Position numbers and translations under genes: made by a program. This document shows, piece after piece, positions 1 through 6,934 of a DNA stretch of 7,592 nt. A model generated the notes under the pieces. The model searched no databases. It was not told the DNA's origin and was given only the letters and a program-made list of their open reading frames with translations. The first letter of the stretch is position 1. Each line of letters opens with the position of its first letter. Origin of the DNA: Acidobacteriota bacterium (GTDB lineage Bacteria > Acidobacteriota > Terriglobia > Terriglobales > Acidobacteriaceae); assembly GCA_021801945.1 (NCBI GenBank), contig JAKABE010000147.1:1-7592 (forward strand), in the 5' to 3' direction.

Positions 1-124
1 GATCGTGGGCCTCGGTGGTGATGGGCGACGGATGCGCCGCGTGAATTTCGTAGAACTTGCGCCGGCAGTGCGCCCAGCATGCCACTTCGTAGATGGCGCC
101 GCCCACTCCGACTGATGAGCAGAC
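1..124 (-). pseudogene. IS66-family transposase fragment (partial, runs off left edge)
   Basis: Read on the minus strand from about position 103 to the left edge, this encodes GGAIYEVACWAHCRRKFYEI followed by HAAHPSPITTEAHD. The VACWAH-RRKF stretch is the characteristic central motif of IS66-type (TnpC/DDE) transposases, which cut and join the ends of the insertion sequence. The frame is closed upstream by TGA at 125-127, only about nine codons before recognisable similarity starts, and there is no room for the several hundred N-terminal residues normal in this family. Within the window this is therefore either a truncated remnant or a copy broken by a frameshift or deletion near 97-127. No terminal inverted repeat was recognised, and what lies left of position 1 cannot be seen. 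Positions 128-327, between it and the Uma2 remnant, hold nothing I can identify. Family assignment is from remembered motif, not a search. Confidence 0.75.
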
Positions 125-327
125 TCATTTGGCTGCCTCCTCGCGCCCCAACGAACCATGCATGCGACTTCCGTTGCTCCCTCCAGGCGAAAGCTACCGC
201 CGCAGGAAGCGCGCTGACTTAAGGGCACCTCAACATATGCCGCAACTTCACTCGAATTGAAGGAACTGAGAATGTGCCATTGCTGGCGGTCGCCTGCTGT
301 TGGGAAGATATTTGGCGCAAGGCCACA

Positions 328-871
328 ATGCCCAACCCGGAAGAACTTTGGAGCGTGCGCGACTACCTGCGCACTAGGTGGGGTCTCGATCGCGAGTTTG
401 AAGACGGCCGGATCGAGGAGAGGAATTGGGGTGAGAAAGAACACTCCATCATCCAAGGTCACTTGCCATTCTTGTTCAACCTTCGCCGAGCCGATTGAAA
501 GATTAGGGCTTCCCGAGGCTGCGGACCTCAGCACGAACGATTCGATCTCTCGCATCCGGCGTTCTGGTCGTCCGTGCCGGCGAAAAATCGGGCGGTACGT
601 CACTCAACCGCCGCTGATCGCCATCGGAATCCTCTCTCCCGAAACCACCCCGCGCGAAATGCAGGAAGGGGCCGCCGAGTACCGATCGTTTGGAATCGAG
701 CATATCTGGATCGTCGGTTCTGGGCTGCGCCTCGTGTAGCGCGCTACCGGATCGAGCCCTGAAGAGATTCGCACCGGCGAACTGGCCGTGCCCGGAACCC
801 CGATCCACGTCGTGTTGAGCGAGATGTTCGCAGAGCTGGACGCCGAGAGCAATCCCACAATTGGCCGTTGA
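328..871 (+). pseudogene. Decayed Uma2-family (DUF820) endonuclease-like gene
   Basis: Uma2 proteins have a restriction-endonuclease-like fold and occur as many paralogues in some bacteria; their cellular role is poorly known. The signature is clear but scattered over frames. Frame 1 from ATG 328 reads EELWSVRDYLRTRW, then DREFEDGRIEERNWGEKEHS, up to RRAD and TGA at 496-498, where I expect a Trp codon. Frame 3 (about 518-590) carries LRTSARTIRS and GVLVVRAGEKSG. Frame 2 (from about 593) carries RYVTQPPLIAIGILSPETTP, then AAEYRSFGIEHIWIV, hits TAG at 737-739, and continues in the same frame as EEIRTGELAVPGTPIHVVLS to the TGA at 869-871. At least two frameshifts and two stops make a functional product very unlikely. 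The PD motif expected before VLVV is lost by an indel near 555-560. A GTG at 274 is an alternative start. The end is convergent with glgP, 17 nt away. The frames fit family order well, so I am confident of the identity and of the decay (barring sequencing error). Confidence 0.82.
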
Positions 872-888
872 TTCCGGAACCCTGTCCC

Positions 889-2652
889 TCACTCCGCGTA
901 GGCTTCTTCTTCCACCCTGGCCCGCTCCACTAGACTCGCCGGGTAATAGGCGTTGCGGGCGTACTGCTTGATCATGCGGTTGGTATTGAAGAAGGAACCG
1001 TTGAAGGCAATGGTGGTGCGCATCAGCCGCGCCCACTGCTCGGGCGGAGCGAGATACAGAGGAATCACCGCGCTTTCGAGCTTGTTGTAGAGGGCGATGG
1101 CTTCCTCCTGATCATCGGTGCCGTCCTCGATCGCCCATCCTGTCACTCCTTCGATGCAGCCCTCGATCCACCAGCCGTCGAGAATCGAAAGACTGGGTAC
1201 TCCGTTAAGGGCAGCCTTCATCCCACTCGTGCCAGAGGCTTCATAGGGCCGGCGCGGCGTATTCACCCACACATCCACGCCGGCTGTGAGCAGGGCGCCC
1301 AAATCCCAGGCGTAGTCTTCCAGGTAAACAATGCGCAGCGCGTCATTGGAAAGCCGCCCTGCTTCCTCAATCACGTGATGGATCAGCGCCTTGCCCGGTT
1401 CATCTTGAGGGTGCGCTTTGCCCGCGTAGAGGATTTGCAGACCGCCCGCCGCCGCAGCGATCCTCTGCAGCCGCTCGGGATCGGTGAAGAGCAGGTTGGC
1501 GCGCTTGTAAGTGGCTGCACGGCGCGCAAAGCCCAGGGTCAGGACCTTGGCGTTCAACACAACCCCAGTGCGCGAAGCGACCTCGGCCAGCAACTCGTCT
1601 TTGGCGCGCGCGTGCGCGGCCAGAATCTCCGTCTCCGGCAGCTGAACGGCATTGCGCAAAAACAGGTGGTCGCGCCGCCACGCGGGAATGTGCTCGTCCA
1701 GCATCCGTTGGACCGGCGCTGACATCCAGGTAGGCGCGTGCACTCCGTTGGTGATGGTGTCAATCGTGTACCCCGGAAACATCTGGCGCGAAATCTTCCC
1801 GTGCTGGAGGGCCACGGCGTTGGCGTAACGCGAGAAGCGCAGCGCCAGCAGCGTCATATTCAGCAGCCCATCCCGGAAGCAGCCCAGCTTTTCCAACCGC
1901 GCCGTGCGGTCGCCGCCCAGAATGCGGATTGATTGCTCCGTGGAGAAGCGGTCATGACCCGCGGGAACCGGGGTGTGCGTCGTGAAAACACATTTGCCGC
2001 GCACCTGTTCAATGTCCGCCTCGGTTGCCGCGCCCAGCGGTCCTCCACCCAACTGGCTCTCCAGCAAGGCCAACGTCAGCAGAGCGGCGTGCCCCTCGTT
2101 CATGTGGTAAGCGCTCACGCTCAGGCCCAGTGCATGAACCATGCGCACCCCGCCCATGCCCAGTACGATCTCCTGTTGCAGCCGATAGTTGGTGTCGCCA
2201 CCATACAGATGGTCCGTCAGGCCACGATCCCACCCAGAGTTGCCGTCCAGGTCGGTGTCAAGCAAAAAAACCGGCACAATGTGCCCAAAACGGCCCTCCA
2301 GGTCATAACGCCAGGCTCGCACAGTCACCACCCGGTCTTCGATTGAGACCGTTATCCGCGCCGGCTCTTCAGTGCAGAATTCGGCCGGATCCCACGGCTG
2401 TACGTCTTCGGTCTGCACCCCGCTCGGATCAAGGTGCTGCTGAAAGTAACCCTTGCGGTGCAGAAGGGTGACAGCAACCAGGGGCACCCCCTGGTCGGCC
2501 GCGGAACGCAGCGTATCGCCAGCCAACACGCCAAGGCCGCCAGAATAGGTCGGCATGGACGCATGAATCGCAATCTCCATGGAAAAGTAAGCGACTCGGC
2601 CGGTGAGGGGCAAAGCTTCGTAGCTGAACGGTTTGTTCGCAATTGATGGCAT
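889..2652 (-). CDS. glgP: Alpha-glucan (glycogen) phosphorylase, short form, GT35
   Basis: Cytosolic PLP enzyme that removes glucose from the non-reducing ends of alpha-1,4-glucan with phosphate, giving glucose-1-phosphate. From ATG 2652 it has 587 residues, the short type related to actinobacterial and archaeal enzymes rather than the ~800-residue classical form. Visible motifs: RVAYFSMEIAIH at about residue 19, PTYSGGLGVLAGD (34-46), the HMNEGHAAL segment (183-191), FTTHTPVPAGHDRF (223-236), TNGVHAPTW (301-309), GFARRAATYKR (374-384), and EASGTSGMKAALNG (471-484), in which K479 is the predicted PLP-binding lysine. All expected catalytic blocks are present. In-frame ATGs at 2727 and 2766 would add 25 or 38 residues. 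I prefer 2652 because the extra N-terminus resembles nothing in the family, which normally starts shortly before the AYFSME block; however, 2652 has no clear Shine-Dalgarno. It lies 272 nt downstream of galK on the same strand; both genes yield a hexose-1-phosphate. Confidence 0.93.
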   Translation of the reverse strand: MPSIANKPFSYEALPLTGRVAYFSMEIAIHASMPTYSGGLGVLAGDTLRSAADQGVPLVAVTLLHRKGYFQQHLDPSGVQTEDVQPWDPAEFCTEEPARITVSIEDRVVTVRAWRYDLEGRFGHIVPVFLLDTDLDGNSGWDRGLTDHLYGGDTNYRLQQEIVLGMGGVRMVHALGLSVSAYHMNEGHAALLTLALLESQLGGGPLGAATEADIEQVRGKCVFTTHTPVPAGHDRFSTEQSIRILGGDRTARLEKLGCFRDGLLNMTLLALRFSRYANAVALQHGKISRQMFPGYTIDTITNGVHAPTWMSAPVQRMLDEHIPAWRRDHLFLRNAVQLPETEILAAHARAKDELLAEVASRTGVVLNAKVLTLGFARRAATYKRANLLFTDPERLQRIAAAAGGLQILYAGKAHPQDEPGKALIHHVIEEAGRLSNDALRIVYLEDYAWDLGALLTAGVDVWVNTPRRPYEASGTSGMKAALNGVPSLSILDGWWIEGCIEGVTGWAIEDGTDDQEEAIALYNKLESAVIPLYLAPPEQWARLMRTTIAFNGSFFNTNRMIKQYARNAYYPASLVERARVEEEAYAE

Positions 2653-2772
2653 GGCGTCGATTTGCCCAAAGTACGCCCAACCCGCGCAAACATCCTGCGG
2701 GGCAGAACCCCTACGGAAGCTGGACATGCAATAAGCTGTCTCGCCGCGACTCTCTGGGCAAGACATCCCCCG

Positions 2773-2802
2773 ATTTTAGCAAAGTTCGTCTTAGCGATCG
2801 CT
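2773..2802 (-). promoter_or_regulatory. Possible glgP promoter -10 and nearby palindrome
   Basis: In the galK-glgP gap the minus strand has TAAAAT at 2773-2778 (five of six matches to the TATAAT consensus), but no convincing -35 at the right distance. Just upstream is a perfect 10-bp palindrome AGCGATCGCT at 2793-2802, which could be an operator or chance. If used, transcription would start near 2766, leaving a leader of about 115 nt before ATG 2652. Weak evidence. The rest of the 2653-2924 gap shows nothing further I can name. Confidence 0.25.
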
Positions 2803-2924
2803 TATGTCCGCGCAACCCTTTTCCGCAGAGTAAGATAGACGACCCACTTGTCTTTGTGCATCCCCGCCGGCTAGCAGCATCCGCCGCGCCGGATTCGGGC
2901 CCATTTGCGTTCTTTAACTTGGCA

Positions 2925-4079
2925 TTAATCCACTCGACGCGCTCCGCCGGATGCATGGCAGACGTAGATCTGCGGAACCATGCCGAACTGGGCCGTGTAG
3001 CGGCCGCCCAGCGCTTCGGCAAAAGCCTCTGCCTGCGCCTGTTCCACCAGGTTGATAGTGCAGCCCCCGAAGCCTCCTCCGGTAAGCCGGGCCCCGATCA
3101 ATCCAGGCAGATCCTGTGCCAGGGCCACCATGGCGTCGGCCTCCACACAACTAGCCTCAAAGTCCCGGCTGTAGCTCAAATGAGCTTCGGCCATCAGCCG
3201 CCCCAACTCTTCCATATCGCCCCGGAGCAGAGCTTCGCTGGCCGCCACGGTGCGCAGGTTCTCGCTGATGATGTGGCGCGCGCGCATCAACGATTTGGGC
3301 GCCATCTCCTGCCCCCACTTGTCCAGGTCATCGAGGGTCGCATCGCGCAGAAACTTCACGCCCGCCCGGTGGCTGGCAATGACCGCACAAGCAGCCTCCG
3401 ATTCGGCGCGACGGGCCTTGTACCCGCCGCCCACCACCGAGTGCTTCACCATCGTATTGGCGATCACCAGAGCCACATAATGCGGAATCGGCGCCAGCCG
3501 GAAACTCAGATCGCGGCAATCAAGCAAGAGCGCATGATCCTCGGCGCCGTTGGCCGAGACGAACTGGTCCATGATCCCGCAGTTTGCTCCCACAAACTCG
3601 TTCTCTGCGCGCTGGCAAAGCCGCGCCACCACTGGGCCTGGATAGTTAGCCCCAACCAGTGACCCGACAGCCAGGGCCGTCGAAACTACCAGCGCGGCGG
3701 AGCTGGACAGGCCCGCGCTGAGGGGGACGTCGCTCCACAGGCTCAGGCTAAAACCCGGAATCCGGTGTCCCTCCCCAGCCAAAATGGCGACCACGCCAAT
3801 CGGATAATCGCTCCAATGATGGCCAGCCTTGACGGGCAACGCCGTGGCTTCAAAGCTACGTTCTTCTCCGTAGTTTTCGGAGTAGATCACAATCTTGCCA
3901 TCCGTGCGCGGCGAAATTCCGGCCAGGGTGGCGAAGTCGATGGCCGCGGGCATTACAAAGCCTTCTGCATAATCGGTGTGCTCGCCGATCAGGTTTACCC
4001 GGCCCGGAGCGGAAAAGACGGCCGGCTCGGCGCTAAACCGGGCGCGGTGCAACGAACGGAATGCGGCGGGATCATGCAT
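2925..4079 (-). CDS. galK: Galactokinase (GHMP kinase family)
   Basis: Phosphorylates alpha-D-galactose with ATP to galactose-1-phosphate, the first committed step of the Leloir pathway, in the cytosol. Numbered from ATG 4079 (384 residues, normal for GalK), the diagnostic galactokinase signature GRVNLIGEHTDY is at 26-37, the GHMP ATP-binding motif PLSAGLSSSAA at 119-129, the GIMDQF block at 168-173 with D171 the predicted catalytic aspartate, and the third GHMP motif GARLTGGGFGGCTI at 329-342. The N-terminal R27 and D36 positions expected for catalysis and sugar binding are present. An in-frame TTG at 4100 would add seven residues but has no ribosome-binding sequence; ATG 4079 has GAGG at 4092-4095, 12 nt upstream, a little far but better. 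It starts 78 nt after the decarboxylase stop, with no obvious promoter between, suggesting cotranscription. galT, galE and galM are not in the window. The gene looks intact. Confidence 0.96.
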   Translation of the reverse strand: MHDPAAFRSLHRARFSAEPAVFSAPGRVNLIGEHTDYAEGFVMPAAIDFATLAGISPRTDGKIVIYSENYGEERSFEATALPVKAGHHWSDYPIGVVAILAGEGHRIPGFSLSLWSDVPLSAGLSSSAALVVSTALAVGSLVGANYPGPVVARLCQRAENEFVGANCGIMDQFVSANGAEDHALLLDCRDLSFRLAPIPHYVALVIANTMVKHSVVGGGYKARRAESEAACAVIASHRAGVKFLRDATLDDLDKWGQEMAPKSLMRARHIISENLRTVAASEALLRGDMEELGRLMAEAHLSYSRDFEASCVEADAMVALAQDLPGLIGARLTGGGFGGCTINLVEQAQAEAFAEALGGRYTAQFGMVPQIYVCHASGGARRVD

Positions 4080-4157
4080 TTGAATGAACAACCTCGTCAA
4101 AATCAGTAAGAAATGCGTGCTCTGGGAATTCGCTTCCGCCTCCCCAATTCGGGCCGG

Positions 4158-5534
4158 CTATCGTCCTATCACCTCAGCGCAGGCCTCGGTGAGCCGCTTC
4201 CAAATCTCGTTCAGCCAGACATCGTGAACCGGCTTCATGAGCACAGAGCGCAAACAGGTAATCGTAACAGGCGCCTCTGCACCCGCTTCTTCGCCGTTCA
4301 ACAAGAACCAGGAATGCGGCAATTGTACAAGAGCTAGGTGAAGATCCCGCGCGGCGCAGGCGTCGAAGGCCCGCTGAGCTGCCGCCGAGGCCTCCTGAAA
4401 ATCCGCCGCGCGCAGCGCCCACACCACAATGTCCAGTTCCGGCGCCCCGGCCGCCAAAGCCTGAAAGCGGCCATCCTGGCGCAACCTCCGGTCCAGTTCG
4501 AGAGCCGCCGCGCGGCCGCGTGCGAGTCCACGGGCAAACTCGCCTCCGGGAACCAGCGGGAGCAATTGCTGCGTCGCCCAAAGGGCCACTGCCGCCGAGC
4601 CCGCGCGCGAGCACTCTAAACTGATCTCGCCCAAATGTAGTTTGTTAGATGTGAAGTACGTGTACGGCGAATCGTGCTTATAAAACCGCCCCACAGCCGG
4701 ATCGCGGAACAGAATACAGCCGCACCCATACGGTTGAAGACCATGCTTGTGAGGATCGATGGCGATTGAATCCGCCTGACCAATGGCCGCGTACGCGCGC
4801 CGCGCTGGCTCATCCAACGAGTCGGCAATTAGCCCGAAGTAGCCGCCATAGGCCGCATCCACGTGCGCGCGGAAACCGTACCGCTCCCGTAACGCAAGAA
4901 TCTCGTCCAACGGATCCACCGCACCGAGAGCCGTCGTGCCTAGTGTCGCCACCACCGCCCCCACACCGCCGCGACGCAACTCCGCCTCCAGCGCCTCAGG
5001 ACTCATGCGCCCGCTGCTGTCCGTCGCAATCTCCGCGTATTCCAGCTTGAGCACGGCCGAGATGCGGCGGTGAGTGTAATGCGCCTGCTCCGAGCCCACA
5101 ATCCTAAAACTCCCAGGCCGCTCTGCGGCCAGTTGCCCGGCAATCCAAAGCGCCTCCAGATTGGCCAGGGTGCCGCTCGAGGTTAGGTGGCCCAGAGACT
5201 CGCTCCAACCGAACATACGGGCGATCTCCCGCACCGCCTCGATCTCCATCTCCGAGCTGGCCCGCCCGCCATCGCGCGCATGGTTGTTGGGATTGATCTT
5301 CATGGCCAGCGCGTAGGCGGCCCGCGCCACCGGATGCGGCGGCTTGAGCATCTGACCGGCATAAAGCGGATGGAAATAAGGATAGTTATCGCTCAGCCGA
5401 TGCGCCGTAGCTTCTAGAACCCGTGTCAGCGCCTCCACGTCAGCCGCAGGCTCAAACTCCGGCAGGGCCGCAAACTCCTCCTCCAGCAGCTCCGTGCCGC
5501 GGGACAAAAGGCCGGGTACAGGATCGCGGGACAT
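4158..5534 (-). CDS. Group II PLP-dependent amino-acid decarboxylase, substrate unknown
   Basis: Fold type I PLP enzyme of the glutamate/aspartate/aromatic/diaminobutyrate decarboxylase superfamily (Pfam Pyridoxal_deC), expected to convert an amino acid to its amine in the cytosol. From ATG 5534 it has 458 residues. Seen in order: NYPYFHPLYAGQMLKPPHPV (about 50-69), TSSGTLANLEAL (118-129, phosphate-binding part), AHYTHRR (151-157, the His that usually stacks on PLP), HVDAAYGG (224-231, with D226 for the pyridine nitrogen), and IDPHKHG (259-265), in which K263 is the predicted Schiff-base lysine. An upstream ATG at 5561 and a longer open frame to 5675 exist, but only 5534 has a well-placed purine tract (GAGAG at 5543-5547, 8 nt away), and the preceding residues look non-coding. 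It probably heads a unit with galK. I cannot assign the substrate: the motif flanks are not those I would expect of canonical GadB or aromatic decarboxylases. An active decarboxylase is likely because all PLP residues are kept. Confidence 0.88.
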   Translation of the reverse strand: MSRDPVPGLLSRGTELLEEEFAALPEFEPAADVEALTRVLEATAHRLSDNYPYFHPLYAGQMLKPPHPVARAAYALAMKINPNNHARDGGRASSEMEIEAVREIARMFGWSESLGHLTSSGTLANLEALWIAGQLAAERPGSFRIVGSEQAHYTHRRISAVLKLEYAEIATDSSGRMSPEALEAELRRGGVGAVVATLGTTALGAVDPLDEILALRERYGFRAHVDAAYGGYFGLIADSLDEPARRAYAAIGQADSIAIDPHKHGLQPYGCGCILFRDPAVGRFYKHDSPYTYFTSNKLHLGEISLECSRAGSAAVALWATQQLLPLVPGGEFARGLARGRAAALELDRRLRQDGRFQALAAGAPELDIVVWALRAADFQEASAAAQRAFDACAARDLHLALVQLPHSWFLLNGEEAGAEAPVTITCLRSVLMKPVHDVWLNEIWKRLTEACAEVIGR

Positions 5535-5897
5535 GAGGATGACTCTCAGTATAAGCGCCATGCGGACGCTCAGGCCCTGTCCACATAATTCCGCAATGAG
5601 AAAGTGTAGGGTCCCTCTCCTGACCGGCGGTAGTGCGGGTCTCCTGATCCGCACATGGCCGCATTCGATTCCCAACCCATCCAGTCACGGCTCGGGTGTA
5701 AGGCGTCACTCATCCGGCCGATTCTGCTCCTCCGGGCATGAAAGCCCGCTGGGGACTCTCCGGGTACGGCAAGAGACGATGGCCCGCACAGCGGGCAGAA
5801 GACGCGAGTCCCACGGCGCAAGCCTGGGGGATAAGGACGGAATCCGCGAGTCCAGCCCCGCAGGGGAGGCGTTAGGACTGCACCGCCCCCGGCTCCT
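5535..5897. other. Gene-free interval rich in inverted repeats
   Basis: 363 nt between the lactonase and decarboxylase with no convincing gene; open frames here resemble no protein I know and lack good starts. It is dense in dyads. The strongest is 5627-5662: GCGG, a TA bulge, GTGCGGGT, a 6-nt loop, ATCCGCAC, an ATGG bulge, CCGC. The inner 8-bp stem includes one G-U pair when read as plus-strand RNA, which becomes an A-C mismatch on the minus strand. Others are CGGGC/GCCCG (5733-5737/5744-5748), GCCCGC/GCGGGC with a 3-nt loop (5782-5787/5791-5796), CCCA-C-GGC/GCC-TGGG capped by a GCAA tetraloop (5810-5828), and CCCC/GGGG (5856-5866). Two short direct repeats occur: TCTCCTGA at 5616-5623 and 5640-5647, and CGCGAGTCC at 5803-5811 and 5845-5853. 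It could be a structured RNA, an intergenic repeat family, or a chance effect of high GC. No stem is followed by a T-run, so I do not call a terminator. Confidence 0.5.
5543..5553 (-). promoter_or_regulatory. RBS and possible -10 for the decarboxylase
   Basis: GAGAG at 5543-5547 lies 8 nt before ATG 5534 and decides that start. Immediately upstream is TATACT at 5548-5553 (five of six matches to TATAAT), but the region 16-18 nt further up has no -35-like hexamer, and a transcript from this box would begin inside or just after the RBS. The RBS is plausible; the promoter is weak. Confidence 0.35.
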
Positions 5898-6851
5898 TCA
5901 TCGCACGTAAAGAGGCATCTTGCCCCGCGTCTTCACCCTCAGCCGATACACGCTGCTTGTCGCCGTGATATACAAGGTCTCGCCGCCATCGGCCCAGCCC
6001 AGATTGGCTGCCACCTCCGGCAATTTGATCTGGCCCAGCACCTTGCCGTCCGGCGTGAGGATACGAATTCCACCCGGCCCCGTGGTCCACAGATTGTCCG
6101 CCGTGTCCAGCTTCAGCCCATCGGGAACGTCCGGCGCGGAGCCGGGATAGGAGATAAACCGGCTGGCATTCGAGACCGAACCGTCGGCCGCCACTTCGTA
6201 CCGAGCCACATGCATATCCGGCTCGGAATTGCAGACGTAGAGAGTCTTCCCATCGGCCGAGAAGCCGAGGCCGTTGGGCCGGGTCAAGTCGCGGATGGGA
6301 GCGGTCAGCTTTCCACCGGCATAACGGTAGACGCCATTAAAGGCCAGTTCCTTGGCCGGATCCTGGTCTTGGTCGATCAGACCATACGGCGGATCGGTAA
6401 ACCACAGCGAGCCATCCGGTGCAAAGACCAGATCGTTGGGGCTGTTCAGTCTCTTCCCCTCAAACCTGTCGAGAAAGCTTTCAATCCTGAGCTGGGCGTC
6501 CAGGCGTGCGATGCGGCGCAGCCCGTGTTGCATCATCAGCACCGACCCGTCCTTGGCGGTGACCATGGCGTTCGAACCTAGGAATTTGCCGACCGGCGGA
6601 TTCTCAAACCCACCCGCATGGTCGATCAGGAGCTCCAGCGCGCCGTTTGGCGCCACGGCATACATCCCATTCCCGACCAGGTCGGAGAACCAGAGCCGCC
6701 CCCCACGCCACATCGGGCCCTCCGTAAATTGGAATCCCGTGGCGACTCGTTCGATGGGTGTATCAGGAGCAATCAGCGCTTCGAGAGCGGGATCGAGATG
6801 GACGATCTCCGCACCCGACACGCGCGCGGTCGGTTCACTTGCCTGCTGCAT
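5898..6851 (-). CDS. SMP-30/gluconolactonase/LRE-family protein
   Basis: A 317-residue six-bladed beta-propeller of the SMP-30/gluconolactonase-like region family, metal-dependent lactonases that hydrolyse sugar lactones such as gluconolactone to the aldonic acid. Seen: FTEGPMW with E44, NSPNDLVFAPDGSLWFTDPP (136-155) with N139, RPNGLGFSADG (191-201) with N193, and VPDGLKLD (242-249) with D244. E44, N139, N193 and D244 match in order and spacing the metal- and substrate-binding Glu/Asn/Asn/Asp set of the family, so activity is likely. No signal peptide is visible; the N-terminus is polar, suggesting a cytosolic location. ATG 6851 is preceded by GGAGG at 6858-6862 with 6 nt spacing, which fixes the start. 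It follows the small barrel-like gene by 83 nt and probably shares its promoter. Exact substrate is unknown; sugar-lactone or another ester-like substrate are both possible. It looks intact. Confidence 0.92.
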   Translation of the reverse strand: MQQASEPTARVSGAEIVHLDPALEALIAPDTPIERVATGFQFTEGPMWRGGRLWFSDLVGNGMYAVAPNGALELLIDHAGGFENPPVGKFLGSNAMVTAKDGSVLMMQHGLRRIARLDAQLRIESFLDRFEGKRLNSPNDLVFAPDGSLWFTDPPYGLIDQDQDPAKELAFNGVYRYAGGKLTAPIRDLTRPNGLGFSADGKTLYVCNSEPDMHVARYEVAADGSVSNASRFISYPGSAPDVPDGLKLDTADNLWTTGPGGIRILTPDGKVLGQIKLPEVAANLGWADGGETLYITATSSVYRLRVKTRGKMPLYVR

Positions 6852-6857
6852 CGGCTT

Positions 6858-6862
6858 CCTCC
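6858..6862 (-). promoter_or_regulatory. Strong Shine-Dalgarno of the lactonase gene
   Basis: GGAGG, 6 nt before ATG 6851; the best ribosome-binding site in the window. An 11-codon open frame (ATG AAA GCG...) overlaps it in another frame and is probably chance. Confidence 0.8.
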
Positions 6863-6934
6863 GCTTTCATTTGTTGAGGACTTCGCTTGACCAAGACGAA
6901 TCGGGAATGGCGAGCGCGAACAGAGCAGCCGCGC

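Noticed and set aside
128..190. A second IS66-like piece on the minus strand reading EVACMVRWGARR
   Set aside because: Similarity is limited to EVAC plus an arginine pair, and the following residues do not continue the motif, so it is probably chance.
872..879. TTCCGGAA palindrome between the convergent Uma2 remnant and glgP as a bidirectional terminator
   Set aside because: The dyad is only 8 bp with no loop and no T-run on either side.
503..1036. A 177-codon open frame on the minus strand overlapping the end of glgP and the Uma2 remnant
   Set aside because: It is in a different frame from glgP and covers segments with clear Uma2 coding on the opposite strand; its peptide shows no recognisable family pattern.
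2643..3662. A 339-codon open frame on the plus strand
   Set aside because: It lies antisense over galK and the start of glgP, both identified by strong motifs. Its translation is low in protein-like pattern and is a by-product of the high GC content.
5620..5665. The two-tier hairpin as group II intron domain V
   Set aside because: It lacks the AGC/CGC catalytic triad and the GNRA-capped short stem with a two-base bulge, and no reverse transcriptase gene is nearby.
5700..5770. Resemblance to a glycine riboswitch (GGAGAGTCCCC on the minus strand)
   Set aside because: Only the short GGAGAG stretch matches; the conserved GCCGAAGG-type core and second stem that define the class are missing.
5570..5821. 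Short open frames on both strands in the 5535-5897 interval as possible small proteins
   Set aside because: The longest minus-strand frame starts with TTG and has no ribosome-binding site, the plus-strand frame overlaps two real genes, and the inverted repeats explain the sequence better.
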